Positions 34,165-45,260 of a stretch of DNA of 64,000 nt are shown in pieces. The DNA is taken from positions 753,501 through 817,500 of the forward strand of contig JAOTON010001615.1 in the NCBI GenBank assembly GCA_034440635.1, written 5' to 3'. This DNA is from Lepas anatifera (Eukaryota > Arthropoda > Thecostraca > Lepadidae). How positions within the stretch are numbered: position 1 is the first letter of the stretch; every line of letters starts with the position of its first letter. A model generated the notes under the pieces. It was not told the DNA's origin, did not search any database, and saw only the letters and a program-made list of their open reading frames with translations. Position numbers and translations under genes: made by a program.

Positions 34165-37100
34165 TCACAGAGGTAACACAGTCCGTGAGCTAGTATGGCT
34201 TCTTTCCACGACCTCGCTTAGCCTTGCCCCGCCGCCCCGGAGCGCAGCGGGGCGCCCCGCCTTCACCATCACCCCCACTGCACCCGCAGTCGGCGCAGCA
34301 TCAGCGCTCTGTACTTTTGGCGACAAGCGTCGTCTGCCTCTGCCACGCGACCGTACGGCAGGGTTGGCACCGCGACCTCTCCTGGACGGAGCCTCGGCAG
34401 GCTCGGCGCCTACACCCGAGGGCACCGCTGGAATGAAGGCCAGAGGGGCTGGTTCCCGGAACCGGGAGAAGGCGCGCGCCCTCGCCTCCTCCCGTTGACT
34501 CACTGCCGGAACAAGGAGACATGTCTCAGACCTCGTGTAGAAATACTTCAGGCACCGCTTGAAGATTTCAATAGAGAAGCCACGGCTACATAAGTTAGAT
34601 CCCATGTCTCTAGTGCATCCAGTTCATTCCAGGGAGCTGAAGACGTAATGTCGGGCAGATACACGACCAATAGATTCTTCAAAACAACGAAAAACATTCA
34701 CAAGACAAACAAGAAATACTACTCACTATGCAAAGAAACAAAATAAAATAAACAAACCGAAGATGGCACACACAACGAACCGAAACCATTGTCGTCTTTC
34801 CCATGAAGGGCGAGGGCCCTTTCCTAGCCCTTTGGACACAGCACACATTTCACAATACATTACACGTGTCCCACTACTTACAGACTGATGAGGCAGTCGC
34901 CTCTCCCGGGCGTTGATCGCCGACGGGCAGTTCTCGGGGCACCGGCAGACCTTCCGCTGCCCTCTTCAGCCGAATGGATAGCTTTGGTGCTACATCGTCT
35001 GTCAGAGCCTTCAGCTCGCGTTCGCCTGCGGTTTAACAAACACGTCACCGGGGGCTGTGTTCTGATGTCGAGCGCGCTACAACGGCACGTGCTGATGGCA
35101 CGGTTATTGCGAGATTTGAACTGAGCTGGTCAGATGGTAAAACATGCCGAAAACCCCAAGTCTAACACTTCCTACGCACAAATACTCATCATTTGCGGAG
35201 AAATAGGATGTTTTAAGAGCAGATTCCCCTCCCCCCACCGGCCCAGCGCCGGTCGAAGTTACCGAAGAACACAAAGGCGCGGCCGTTAAACTCGCATGAG
35301 GTAGGGCAGAAAAGGTGTGAAATATATAGACCATTGATTCACAAGCATATCATGTGGCATGATAAAAACTATACATTTTTTACCGGTAGTTGGGTTAGTT
35401 TACGGACATATTACACGTTTCGAAAGGCTAGAGATATGTTGTTTACAACCACTACACTAGGCTATAACAGTGCGCATACAAACTTTTATTTTGACATTAA
35501 TGACAATTAACTGGCAAACAAAGTCAAATTTCAAATTTTCAAAAGCTCAGTTCTTCTGGGCAGTCAAGGACATGCCCTAACCCCTTTACACATGATAAAA
35601 TCATTCTCAATGAGGCCTCCAATCATCCGTAAGCACACACCCCGACTGGTGACCGGACCTCACCTTTAAACACCTGCCGTTTGATCGACTGGTACTTGTT
35701 GTGCAGCGTGGACAGCTGCTGAAGGCCGCCTTCCATCAGGTACTCCATCAGGGGGCTCTCGTAGTTGCCATCGCCGGCAGCGGTCGGCAGGTCGCCGAAC
35801 CTGTCCTGGGACGACCGCAGGTCCGGCGCCTTCTGTTGACGGACCCCAGATTCACACATTCGTGAATGAAACAATGCTGGAGGTGTAACGGCCATATCGC
35901 CAGGTTCTCTCGATATCCCACAGAGAAGGGTCTACCGCAGCAGACATTCAGCAAGTTGGCGCCCGACCGGTGGGTCCGGGTCTGCGGCCTGCCCTTATCG
36001 AGGCACGTGACCTGAGGTCAATCACAGGCTAGCTGACAATGCTCTAAAAAGATGCTAATTCGTGGACGTGCAAGGGCGGTCAGAGATGACAACCTATGGA
36101 GTACTAAGCCGCAGACCACTACGGGCACGGTTTGATCGTGCGTTTATATTGTCTTGGTCTATTTAAAAGTGGTGCCGCCGTTTCGGAGTAGAAATAGGTC
36201 AAACTGTACTGAAGCACAGCTATGTGCACCAAAAAAGCCTCGAGGGCCTTACTTATACCTTGACACTTGCTGGAAATGACATGATAAGTGGATGTGCATG
36301 AATTACATACATATAAAGGACTTCTCCACTAGTGAAAATGAAAAAGAAAATGAAAAATTTTTCTTTTTCATTTTCACTCGTGGAGAAGTCCTTTATATTT
36401 ATGTAATTGGCACTTGCTACAACGTCCATAGAAACACATTTCCGTCACTTCGAGAAATTGATGACAGTAGTTTCTATAGAAATCGATGAAATGTTCCCTG
36501 TGCCAAAAACAACTGATGTACAATTCAATAATTCATCAAAATTACCAGCACAATCCTGGATAAGAATAAATACGCATTCTTACAATGTTAACAAAGTCGG
36601 CTGACCAGGGCTATTCCATCGGACTGCGCTGAGGCAGTAGCTTCTAACTTACCTAGTGTTCTGTATATCATGCCTTCACCGCATCGACCGAAACCCAGTA
36701 GGGATGCGGCCAGAGCGCCGTTCAGCGCCCCGATACACGATGGGCCGCCGCCGCGAAAAAGCTGCCTAACCGGAGCACACACTCCTCAAATGCCCAGTCC
36801 TGATGACCCCACAGCATCGGCTGTTTGGAACTATTCACCCTCGAGTGGAGGAAGCACGCGACAAGTAAGAGCTGGGGACTCTGGTGGAGGCTTTCGGGCC
36901 CGAAAGCCTCCACGCACGACTACGTCTTGATGTAGTGGGGGGACGCCAACAGTAACAAACAAATAGCCTTTGAAAACGCGGAGCCGCCTTTCCAGTGCCC
37001 GGCATTTGCTGCAACATTGCAAAGGCTGTGCAGGGAATTGTCGCGAAAAGGTGGGAACACACACTTTGTTTTGAAGGCGATCATTTGTTGATGGCACCTG

Positions 37101-40100
37101 ACTTTCGATCTCTGACAAAGCTCCCCGACAGACCACGTACACACGATTACAACACTGAGGCCAAGGCTCGCCAAGATAAGAACTGATCAATGGCGGCCAC
37201 GACGTGGTTACATGCTAAAACTCAGGAGCACACGGCGTTTTCTTGTCAGTCGTTTCTCGTTGGAGCACCACATTGTCACTTCAATTTCATATCTTCCGTT
37301 CCATCCGATAATGTTCTTTAATAAGTTTTGCACCCCGAATCCCACCCACCAAACTCTGAGCCGTCACCCTTCCATTTCTCTTTCCATCACCGATGCACAG
37401 AATCAAGAAAGATTACACACAGTAGTCGGGAAGCAAGCACGTTGCCATGTACAAAACTATTCCAAATATCAATGCATTTCCGAAATATTATGGTGAATGC
37501 ATAGTTGTTTGGGGGATGAGAAAAAGAGCCATTAGAAAAATTCCACGTTTCTATTTCATTACCTTGGTCTAAAGCTTGAGTGAGTCAAATACCAACATGA
37601 GAGGCTGATGCCGCCCATGGTAGTAACGGAACGACACCGATAACACAGACATATCTGCTGTTATCAATAACAATTGGAGATCTAAAATTAAACGCGATAT
37701 CTTTCAGGAATTTATTTTAGCCGTATCAATGACGCGAAGGAAAGTGAAATCTTCTTGAAATCGAATCAACCAAAGCAAATAATGCGACCACTCACGAGTG
37801 AATCCCCATGCTCACAGGACTTTGCAAGCCCAGAGGTCAATCTGATGAGGTGACAGAGTGGCTCTAGATTGGCTGGAACTTGTACTCAGCAGTTTGCAGC
37901 GAATCTGGTGCAGAGTGACCCTGGCAGTCTGCTGCAGCATGCGGAAGGTGCCAGACAAACGGCGGGAGCGGTCGCACCCGGTGCCATGTGGTCAGGTCCG
38001 GCCCCGTGGATGGCCAGATTCAGCTATCGTTCAGTGAACTCACACCGGTGACTGGGCACAACAGTGTGGATCGAGGAGCGAGTCAGGTCTGCCCGAGACT
38101 CGCCTCGCCATAGTCTTATCAAGATAACGACAACTAGACTGTTGAATTGTCTCCGTCATCCATCGGAATGCACTTGGTGAAGGTGTCTGCTGACCTGTGA
38201 AATCTGAAGTATCGCCTACTCCCCCTCGAACCAGCCTCCACCGAACAAAAAAACCGGACCAAGCGGAAACGGACACCGGTCCGCAAACTGAGCCAGTGTC
38301 TGGAAAAGGCACCAGGATCTGTAACGATAAGGAACATCTACGTTCTCCTCGGATCTAACTTTCCGCCTATTCTCCTGTATCAAAGACAAACGCCAGGACT
38401 GTTAGAGCCTTAAACCGATCAGGGAGATGACATGCAAGGAGCGATGCTGCGGCTGTCTCCCGCTTACAGCTGGCGTCAGCTTCGTGGGTCTCCTCCTCTT
38501 CTGCTTCCAACTGGCGGCGGCCCCGGCGCTGCTCGTGCTGATCGTTCTCAGCCTACAGGCAGCCCCTCCAGCCCGGCTCAGCGGACAAGCTCTGCTGACA
38601 ACGGCGATAGCAGTTGCTCTGTGCATGGTCGGTTCACTTGCCAGTGGGTTTCTGCTGGTAGGTGTGCACACCGAAAGACGAAGACTCCTGCTGCCCTGTG
38701 TGATCTGGCACGGTCTTCTGCTGGTACTGGCAGCCGTGTCCGCGTTCACGGTAACATTCGTTGGAGTGGTGACACAGAAACCCAGCTGGGTTGGCGCAGG
38801 ACTTGGCGGCCTGGCCGCGGCCATGCCTGTTGCGGCTTGGTGTGCCGCTGTTGTGAAGTTGTATCACAAGATGGCGTCGGTGGAGGACGGCCGCCGCTCG
38901 CCAGGACTGGAGGAGCGGCGCCGAGTGGTGGCGGAGATCAGGAGAGGAATGGAGAGGCGACAGTCAGATGTGTTAGGACGACCTCCCTGGCGACCTCACA
39001 GGGCAGCCGCCGTGGAAGAGCATCTCCCGTGGCTGAAGAAAGGTGTTGTATTGAAGCCAATGCTGAAGTGACTACTTTGCAGCATCTTTTTATCACGAAT
39101 TTTACGCTTACAGTACTTGCCTGCTGGCATGGCACGCAATAACCACCCACTTTTAGCTTCTCAATCGACGCCAGAAGTTCGCAATACATAATATTATAGA
39201 CTCAATGTCATATACATAAATCAACTAACACCTTAAGAAAACGGTTCGCAATTATTCCGGTGTGGCAGAGCGTCAAAAACCTAGCACAAGTTAACAAGGT
39301 CACTGCTACAAATACGTATTGAACTGGTACATTCAGAACATTAAATTCAGAATTTCATCGCAGGTTTTGCTCTGCGCTCTCCCCTAGTAGAAACTTTAAG
39401 ATGAGGCTTCTAATTTAAAAACATCAGGGAATACCCTAATAGAGTACGAAACGAAACCATGAACGGCAGAAATAAGCAGACGACCCACCCACCCCAGTGA
39501 TTTGATTTCAATAAAGATGCAATTCATGGCACCCACCGAGTTCCGCGAGAATAAAAACTGTCTAATCGTTCAAATAAAAATACCCATGTTAATGTTTTAA
39601 CCCGTAACCCACTCTGCGTAAAAATAGTAGCAATGAGATGTCATCAAATTATGTTCCGGAAATTTTCAGACGAGAAGTATTGCCAGATGCCTCACACCAG
39701 GGCGGGAGGCTGCGGGTCTGTCTTAAACGTTGGACAAGAGACGCGACACCTACACTGTCTCCTTACATGATAATTTCAGCCCGCATAAAACAGGAATTAT
39801 AGCATATCCTGTTGGGGGAGCACAAGCAGCACTAGAGCGAAATGATATGCTCCTGAACAGACAAACGGACAATGTGACAGAAGAGTGAAGTGTGAAGTGA
39901 TAGAATGAAGACTAAAAAGCCGATGGAAGAGAGAACTATCTTCTACCCTAGCTAACTACCTACCCCCCCAGTGGCGGATCCAGGGGAGGGGGCAAAAAAG
40001 GCAATTGCCCCCCAAACGGAAAAGCTCGGGGCAAAACTATGTTTTTGCCCCCCCAAAGCGATCAACCTCCTTTTTCCCCGACTCCTTTTTAGCTTGTAAG

Positions 40101-43100
40101 CAAGATTTTGGCGCTTCAACTCTCAACTTCAAACAGAATTAGTGAAGTTCAGTGTAAATATTGGGGCTTAGATAGGAAAAGAGTATCTTGAGTCCATATT
40201 TTTCACCCCGTGACGTTTTTTTTGCTATTCGTCTCCAGTTCCCAAAATCCTACCGAAAAGGCATATTGTAACGCAATTTTTCACTGCGCGACGTTTTTTT
40301 TGCTTTTCGATTTTGGATTGCCCTTCCCAAACCAACCGGCTAGATCCGCCACTGCCCCCCCCCATCGACGACAATGCCGACTTATCCTGCAGGTACGTTT
40401 CAGTTTCTACGCCCCCCCGGTCAGATAGATCTGTCGCAGCTGCAATATACGGCCACCAGGTCAGAAGATTCCGAGCACCGGGAGAACGAACACGACCCGG
40501 AGTCACAAAGGATCTGAGAATCTCAAGTGAAATCCATCAGACTGGGCAATAATGAAAAGCGATCAAATCAAATGAGAGCTAGATACATTTGCTGTTTACT
40601 ACCGAAGTATACCTATTTGCTCATTGACGTTTATCTCAAGTGAATGCAATTAAAGTGAAAGCGGAACACCAATCTGCTATAGGTTAAGTCCTTATGTGAA
40701 CCGTTTTTGGGCAAAGGTAATTTTGAACAAAGAAAAAGACATCGTCAATGTGTTCGTAATGAAGTATACCATTATTTTCTTTGGATGAAGGCCTTGTTCG
40801 AGGCCAAGAGAAGAATATTTTTATCTGCATATTTTACAAGCCCGTTAGCGCGAAGAAAAGCAGTGGCGGATCCAGCGGGGGGGGTAAAAAGGCATTTGCA
40901 CCCCCAAACGGAAAAGCTCGGGGCAAACTATGTTTTTGCCCCCCCAAAGCGATCGACCTCCTTTTTGCCCGACTCCTTTTTAGTTTATAAGCAAGATTTT
41001 GGTGCTTCAACTTTCAACTTCAAACAGAACCAGTTACGTTCAGTGCAAATATTGGGCCTTGGATAGGAAAAAAGTATCTCGAGCCCATATTTTTCACCCT
41101 GTGACGTTTTTTCTTTTTGTTGCTTTCTCCTAAAATACCCAAAATTCTACCGAGAAGTAGTATTGTAGCGCAGCTTTTCACTGCGTGAAGTTTTTTTTTG
41201 CTTTCCGACTTTGGTATGCCTTCCCAAACCGACCCGCTAGATCCGCCCCTGAAGTGAAGTGTTACGCATGACAAATCACTACTAATTTTATCATCACTCC
41301 AGCGATAATCACTATCTGAGGTAATCTGCTGAGGTGGTGGAAAGTAGTAAGCGAAAACAGGCGCACTGATTGCACCAGAACCCCGCTCCTGTGATATTTA
41401 TGTTAAAAACAACGCCAGATGCGGACTCGGCGGTGGCAAACCATCGGTGTCAAATAGTTCACTTTGAGAGCTCAATTGAGGCGACGCCGATCCGATAAGG
41501 TTATTGTGAACTCTTGCAAATTGAAGGACTTTATTTCTTCATGTGTTGAAAACAGTCACCAAAATGGGAAAATTTCGGAGAAAAGTTGGTTACAAAGATG
41601 ATTAAATTATAGATAAAATACGATCACTACATTCCAGTTCACACACATCCTCTCGTAACAACGCAACGCATCCCAACCAAAACATACAACCAAGCAAACC
41701 GTAACAAAACGGGTAGTAGCTATCGCCAACCCTGACCACAACTGACCTGACGTTCATACGCCACGAAGAGAAAGGAGCCGGTGTGGAAGAGCATGCTGAA
41801 GACGAAGTGGGCGTCGTGGTGGTTGCCCTCCTTGGCGTGTTGCCGTAGCTTCAGCAGCTCCGTCCAGCTGGTGGGTGTGACGCGGATGAAAATATCTGAC
41901 CTGAGGTCACACGGCGGGGTCAGCAGTGGAGACCGCCAGCATCTAGTGCTGTTCATGAAGTCGGGCTCTCTCGCATTGTCGCACAACGATAGCAGTCTTG
42001 ACTGTGGTGTGTTCACAGCACAAGCACCATATTGTGAAATAATGTATCGTGCTATACCGCCAGTACATATGTTCGTGATAGTAATACGGGGCTTATGCAA
42101 TCTGGAAAGTCGAAACAAATCCAGCATCACGAAGACCGACGTATGAGCACGTGAAGTGGCGACAACACGAAAAAGATAAGCAAAACCAGCGCACAATGAT
42201 CACGGCAGGGCATTGCAAAATACGCATGCGCACACACTTACTTGAATTCTTGGGGTATCTTCATGTAGATCCCATAGAGCATGTAGAGGCAGCCGACTTT
42301 TCTGACCAGGTCACTGGAGCTCACGAGCAGGGACATAATAATGGCCAGCAGCTCCTCCAGATAGTCCAGCAGTTCCCACTTGTTGATCCGCCCACTGTCA
42401 GCCCACGCGCGCAAACTGCTTCAGACGGGCCCACACACTGCTGACAGTTTTGCCTCTATCGTTGACAGTGCGGCACTTTTGCCTCTATCGTTCATGTTAT
42501 GTGATGAAAATATATGTGATGATGATGACTGCTGTCGCCCACAACTGGCCATCGCCGTTACACGGCCGTTACCGTTACAACATTCGGGGCTAAATATCTC
42601 GCGGCAAAAGTAACTGGACAACCCTATCGAAATGTAAACACGAATTATATTTAGTTATCCTAAAGAAATCCAGATCGAATTGTTTGCCACTTTTAGAGGA
42701 ACAGCCACTTTTAGGTCCTCATTTATTTTCCCAATTCATTGATTATTTGTGTCATTGTCTATTTCTGTCTTACTAACAAACCATTTATACCCGATTTAAA
42801 ACGCCCTAATGGTCCCATGGACCGTAACTAGGAATCAGCACATCCGATGGGAACATGAGGTGTTTATCAGCTAACAACAGTAGGTAGGGCAGTGAAAATC
42901 ATGGAAAACAGTTAGCGCCGAGTACTTCGGCCAACTAACATAATTGAGATAGCTCTGCTCTTAAATGTGGTCCATGGACTAGATCGTTACGATGACCATA
43001 TGGGTATGCAAGGGCACTGCTGCCTTCTCAATTATATGGGAAGAGGGTAAACAAATTAGAAAAAATTGACACATGCTAAAAGTTGGAAACACATGTACAG

Positions 43101-44570
43101 CAAATCGCTTAATCGAGTCAGACAGTACATCACTATCAATGTGTACTTTCACCAAAATGTACAAGCTGGCATTATTCAAAGTGCATCGTATATAACAATA
43201 TCGGTTTCTTGGTGATGACCAGACCAGCCCAAAGAATGTTTCTCACCTAAGCATATGAGAGAAAAACATTTCTCTCCAGCATGCAGCGAAGTCTTGGAAC
43301 CTCATAGAGTTTTTGGCAGAGAAGAGCTGGAGAAGTTGGCAGCAGTCTTCTTTGACGTTGGCCACAACATTCAGCCTCTCCGACCGAGGTAAACCCTCTA
43401 GATAGGCTCTGAAAAATGGACACCATCCATGAAACACCTCTAATACAAATAGGCCTGCGATATTCTAGACAGGGGGACCCAGGGGGCGGTCTAGAATAGG
43501 TTAACACAGCAATACAAAAATTGCATCATACATGTATTTTTATGCATTATTAATGCGGCGATCTACACTAAGGTTGACATACCACTCCAAAAATTGATCA
43601 TACCTGTATTCTAACATAGCTTTTCTAACGTATTTTTGCAGTGGCAATTCAAACACAGTTTTCAAAAAGCTATATTACAACATCATTGAATAAGGTGCAT
43701 ATCATTTCCATACGAGCAATTCCGTAAGAACCTATGCGCTACAAACACCGTCACTTACGAAAATTCGTCCAGATGAAAAATCTGCTGTAGTTTCCGATTT
43801 TAATAGAATCCGGTGAGGGGTATCATCTATTGAAGAATAATTAGCTGTTACCCATCAAATTGTGGTTATCTGTGACCTCTGAGGTCAGAGATAGAAGTCA
43901 TGCTCCATGGTCTGATTAAAATTGCTAGCTTAAAACAGAAAAAATAGGCCGCAGTAAGCTGGCCGTCTGGCGGCGCTGGGCCGCGGGAAGCTGACTCTCT
44001 GGCGGCGCTGGGCCGCGGGAAGCTGACTCTCTGGCGGCGCTGGGCCGCGGTGCGGTGGCTCTCTGGCAGCGCTGGGCCGCGGTAAGCTGGCTCGCTGGCG
44101 GCGCTGGGCCGCGGTGCGGTGCCTCTCTGGTGGCTGTGCTGGCTTATGGGCGGTCTTGAGGTTGTGGGTGTGTATTTTGCGTGTGTTTACCCTTGTTCTT
44201 TAATTTTAACCCTAAGGTGCCGTGGGCGCACATATTGCGGCGGATCCCCAGCATAATTTTGAGGTTCAGCGCCTGGGCAGCTCTGACATGATTTGTGGAA
44301 CGGTTTTGTTTACCTAGCAAGAGGGAGCGCATGTTTTGTTATCCAGGCGTGTATGCTTTATGAATGTCAATAATTACAATATGTGTGTGGATGAAAATAT
44401 GTACACAAATCACATTTTCTGGACATAATAAGTAACATATCCAGCTTCACAGCTTACCTTGCCTGATTTACTTGTTCCACTTCATCATTTTCCCCAAATA
44501 CACTTTGCCGATCAGTGAGATGTGGTGAACTCCCTTCAGGACTTCCTTCTTGACCACTGATATCATTCAT
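34165..44570 (-). CDS. SNAPC1: SNAPC1, snRNA-activating protein complex subunit 1 (six exons)
   Basis: Exons on the minus strand: 44570-44458, 43408-43247, 42394-42242, 41900-41747, 35832-35664, 34502-34165. All junctions are GT-AG, all phases agree, and the joined frame is 1089 nt, 362 aa (human protein 368 aa). SNAPC1 is a subunit of SNAPc/PTF, which binds the proximal sequence element of snRNA promoters for RNA polymerases II and III in the nucleus. Matching blocks: SMRFQDFAACWREMFFSHML (human RFEDFTELWRNMKF), VRKVGCLYMLYGIY (human IRVGALYLLYGLY), ELLKLRQHAKEGNHHDAHF, and SPLMEYLMEGGLQQLSTLHN. The last exon encodes an Arg/Gly/Ala-rich tail (SRRGRGANPAVRSRGRGRRR) of lower certainty. The ATG directly follows an acceptor (aaaatatttccacag), so a 5' UTR exon lies further right. 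The 5.8-kb intron 4 holds another gene and several mobile elements. Confidence 0.9.
36301..36408. repeat. Near-perfect hairpin, 48-bp stem, 12-nt loop
   Basis: Arms 36301-36348 and 36361-36408 pair with two mismatches around an A/T-rich loop. It lies in SNAPC1 intron 4. It could be a tiny fold-back element or a small-RNA precursor; nothing in the sequence decides. Confidence 0.75.
36884..36913. repeat. Perfect 30-bp palindrome
   Basis: Two 15-base arms centred between 36898 and 36899 (core tttcgggcccgaaa), no loop, in SNAPC1 intron 4. No function is visible. Confidence 0.7.
38427..39071 (+). CDS. Four-transmembrane protein, uncharacterised
   Basis: A single-exon 214-residue frame inside SNAPC1 intron 4, opposite strand. 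The N terminus is Cys-rich (MTCKERCCGCLPL), then four hydrophobic spans at about residues 13-43, 54-80, 86-113 and 121-145 with a basic loop (HTERRRLLLP), and a ~70-residue Arg-rich tail that should face the cytosol. The layout resembles arthropod DUF7027/LAPTM-like small membrane proteins; that similarity is by shape and the CCxC-LPLxxG start, not proven. The start has a purine at -3 (ggagATG). No introns are seen, so it could be a true single-exon gene, a retrocopy or the last exon of a longer gene. Confidence 0.55.
   Translation: MTCKERCCGCLPLTAGVSFVGLLLFCFQLAAAPALLVLIVLSLQAAPPARLSGQALLTTAIAVALCMVGSLASGFLLVGVHTERRRLLLPCVIWHGLLLVLAAVSAFTVTFVGVVTQKPSWVGAGLGGLAAAMPVAAWCAAVVKLYHKMASVEDGRRSPGLEERRRVVAEIRRGMERRQSDVLGRPPWRPHRAAAVEEHLPWLKKGVVLKPMLK
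39969..40354. mobile_element. hAT-type MITE, copy 1
   Basis: 386 bp with cagtggcggatc / gatccgccactg ends, inserted in a C-run so the target duplication is ambiguous. Interior matches copy 2 in direct orientation. The stretch 39072-39968 before it has no gene. Confidence 0.7.
40861..41251. mobile_element. hAT-type MITE, copy 2
   Basis: 391 bp, same ends (right end gatccgcccctg). Flanks aagaaaag (40853-40860) and aagtgaag (41252-41259) are an 8-bp duplication with two mismatches. Confidence 0.7.
43965..44140. repeat. GC-rich tandem repeat, 32-bp unit
   Basis: Five copies around ctggcggcgctgggccgcgg in SNAPC1 intron 1; the last copies vary. Confidence 0.75.
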
Positions 44571-44754
44571 CTGTGGAAATATTTTCATATTCACATAGTT
44601 TCCGTTGGCTCTCAGTTAATACCACAGCAGTTTCTTGAAAATAATACTGCTTGTGGAGTCTTACAAGAGACAAATCAATATCCCGGACAAACATAAGAAG
44701 TAAGTGGGGGACAAAATTAATATGCTATGCCATATTGAGGTTTTTTAACTTCAA

Positions 44755-44978
44755 TTACTTAATTTCCATGGCAGAAGTGACATTAGGATCCTGCTGTCCA
44801 TCAAATCCATCGAGGACTATTTGTGCAGCATTATAGCATAGATCAACTGCCTGAATCATACCTATTTCATCAGGCTCTGTTACTGGAGAAATAGTACTCA
44901 ATGGACATGATTCCACAAGGTCTCCAGCCCACAAGCCAATACCAATCACACTTTTTCCATGGAAACTAAACCACTAGG
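44755..44978 (-). other. Coding-like stretch upstream of SNAPC1, unassigned
   Basis: An open minus-strand frame reading FHGKSVIGIGLWAGDLVESC, then PVTEPDEIGMIQAVDLCYNA and DGQQDPNVTSAMEIK before a stop. Composition looks protein-like, but there is no donor in frame to join it to SNAPC1 exon 1 and I recognise no family. Confidence 0.25.
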
Positions 44979-45260
44979 TACAAGCCTTAGATTAAAAAAT
45001 GTAATCCCCAATCCATTTCTCCAAAAAAACTCGTTGTTACACAAGGGTGCTAAAAAAACTCACTGAAATGCCTAACCATACACAGCAGCATGGTATAAGA
45101 GAAGAACAATAACATAAACATCAAAATAAAACCTGCACACCTGTTAAATTTGTCCTCTTCTCTTAAGAGCCGAGATAAATATGTCTAAATCTGGCCATCA
45201 GAACAAGCTATTTAAGATCAGACTTTATTGTTCTCTTGGTGAGTTGCCATGGCAACATCA

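Noticed and set aside
34109..34498. Plus-strand 129-codon frame
   Set aside because: Shadow of the GC-rich last SNAPC1 exon, which has consistent splice phase on the minus strand.
38402..38824. Minus-strand 140-codon and plus-strand 236-codon frames over the four-TM gene
   Set aside because: Shadow frames; only the 38427-39071 frame shows regular membrane spans and a sensible start.
41891..41905. AGGTCA word at the SNAPC1 exon-4 acceptor as a hormone response site
   Set aside because: A single half-site overlapping the splice acceptor; chance is sufficient.
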